From positions 1 through 22,996 of the forward strand of contig JAFXAV010000079.1 in the NCBI GenBank assembly GCA_017516785.1: a DNA stretch of 22,996 bases, written 5' to 3'. The stretch is from Oscillospiraceae bacterium. GTDB lineage: Bacteria; Bacillota_A; Clostridia; Oscillospirales; Oscillospiraceae. A model generated the notes under the pieces. It searched no databases. It was not told the origin of the DNA and saw only the letters and a list, made by a program, of their open reading frames with translations. The translations under genes and the position numbers were made by a program. Positions 22,598 to 22,996 of this stretch are shown here, piece by piece (positions within the stretch are counted from its first letter, which is position 1; each line of letters begins with the position of its first letter).

Positions 22598-22870
22598 GTC
22601 ATGAGTAGAAGATACTACCCATGCAATGCGATGATGCAGGAGATTGCGGCGAGAGCCGGTAACTTCTGCGGAGTATGTCCGGTCATCGGGCGGCTGAACT
22701 GCGTATGTTTGCGCTTGCGTATATCGCTGCGCTTACGAAAGGGTCGGCCTTGTGTCGGCCATTTTTCATGGCCTGGAGTGATACGCACGGCGGCGCGGAC
22801 AAAAACAGTTCGACCGTACCCAGCCAAACCAAGCAAACTGAGTACGAAATTTTAGGAGGAAAAACACACC
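22598..22870 (+). promoter_or_regulatory. rpsJ: Long structured 5' leader of the S10 operon
   Basis: About 270 bases separate the predicted start from the rpsJ ATG. The stretch is GC-rich and holds several short hairpins: GTAG/CTAC near 22605-22620, GGCCAT-TTTTC-ATGGCC at 22757-22773, and GCGC repeats around 22710-22735. GTCC near 22678 can pair at long range with GGAC near 22798. Ribosomal protein operons commonly fold their leader into a site for one of their own products (L4 for the S10 operon in enterobacteria). Autoregulation is therefore likely, but the binder here is unknown. An 84-codon open frame inside has no ribosome site and odd Cys/Arg content. Confidence 0.55.
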
Positions 22871-22996
22871 ATGGCAAATCAGGAAATGATTCGCATCCGG
22901 CTGAAGGCTTACGATCACCAGCTGATCGACTCCAGCGCAACCAAGATTGTTGAAACCGCAAAGCGCAACGGCGCTCAGGTTTCCGGCCCCATCCCC
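22871..22996 (+). CDS. rpsJ: Ribosomal protein S10, N-terminal fragment
   Basis: These are the first 42 codons of S10, a 30S subunit protein that also serves as NusE in antitermination; the gene runs off the window. The protein begins [20 protein letters not shown], then [22 protein letters not shown], which is the conserved S10 start including KAYDH and the GPIP turn. AGGAGG (22854-22859) lies 11 bases before ATG 22871. As in most bacteria it opens the S10 ribosomal protein operon. Confidence 0.97.
   Translation, partial: MANQEMIRIRLKAYDHQLIDSSATKIVETAKRNGAQVSGPIP

Noticed and set aside
22757..22773. Hairpin GGCCAT-TTTTC-ATGGCC as an attenuator
   Set aside because: The T run is in the loop, not after the stem, so it does not form an intrinsic terminator.
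22601..22855. 84-codon open frame in the S10 leader
   Set aside because: No ribosome site, unnatural Cys/Arg content, and it lies in a structured leader just before rpsJ.

Overview
The window looks like a core-chromosome segment of a Clostridia-class Firmicute, probably Oscillospiraceae or Ruminococcaceae. Three things point there. GC content is moderately high by eye. The RNase P RNA is type A, which argues against Bacilli. The gene order yicC-remA-gmk-rpoZ-priA-def-fmt-rsmB-rlmN-prpC-prkC-rsgA is the classic Firmicute arrangement. I cannot name a genus or species. Nearly every gene is housekeeping. I see no transposase, integrase, phage gene, CRISPR array, tRNA or 16S/23S rRNA.

Layout. Positions 1-138 hold the last 46 codons of tuf, followed by a terminator. 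Positions 262-602 (minus strand) are rnpB, whose promoter lies back to back with the promoter of a rightward cluster murD-ispD-ispF-unknown gene (705-3968). That cluster pairs a muropeptide ligase with two MEP-pathway enzymes and ends at a bidirectional terminator. A short accessory-looking stretch follows (about 4011-5792). It holds a leftward 2-keto-3-deoxygluconate kinase gene carrying a single-base frameshift, a 59-residue ribbon-helix-helix protein, and a divergent small protein of unknown function. Next comes a DUF3343 Se/S-carrier-like gene overlapping a NifS-type cysteine desulfurase (5798-7164).

From a strong promoter at 7176-7204, fifteen genes run rightward with no gap over 36 bases and no visible terminator, up to 22313. 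They are cdaA, cdaR, rseC-like, yicC, remA, gmk, rpoZ, priA, def, fmt, rsmB, rlmN, prpC, prkC and rsgA. The block puts c-di-AMP synthesis, nucleotide supply, an RNA polymerase subunit, replication restart, protein formylation and deformylation, rRNA modification, PASTA-kinase signalling and ribosome maturation potentially on one transcript. After its terminator, about 560 bases without a credible protein gene hold two promoters (one overlapped by a perfect palindrome) and a long leader, then the start of rpsJ at 22871. The block from rnpB to rsgA therefore sits between tuf and the S10 operon, which are often close neighbours in other bacteria.

The best leads are a six-cysteine cluster inside Fmt, the frameshift in the KDG kinase, the apparent merger of the c-di-AMP and gmk-prkC operons with an RseC-like gene at the join, and the palindrome-overlapped orphan promoter upstream of the S10 leader. 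I found no clear new multi-gene system. These are local oddities in an otherwise ordinary region.
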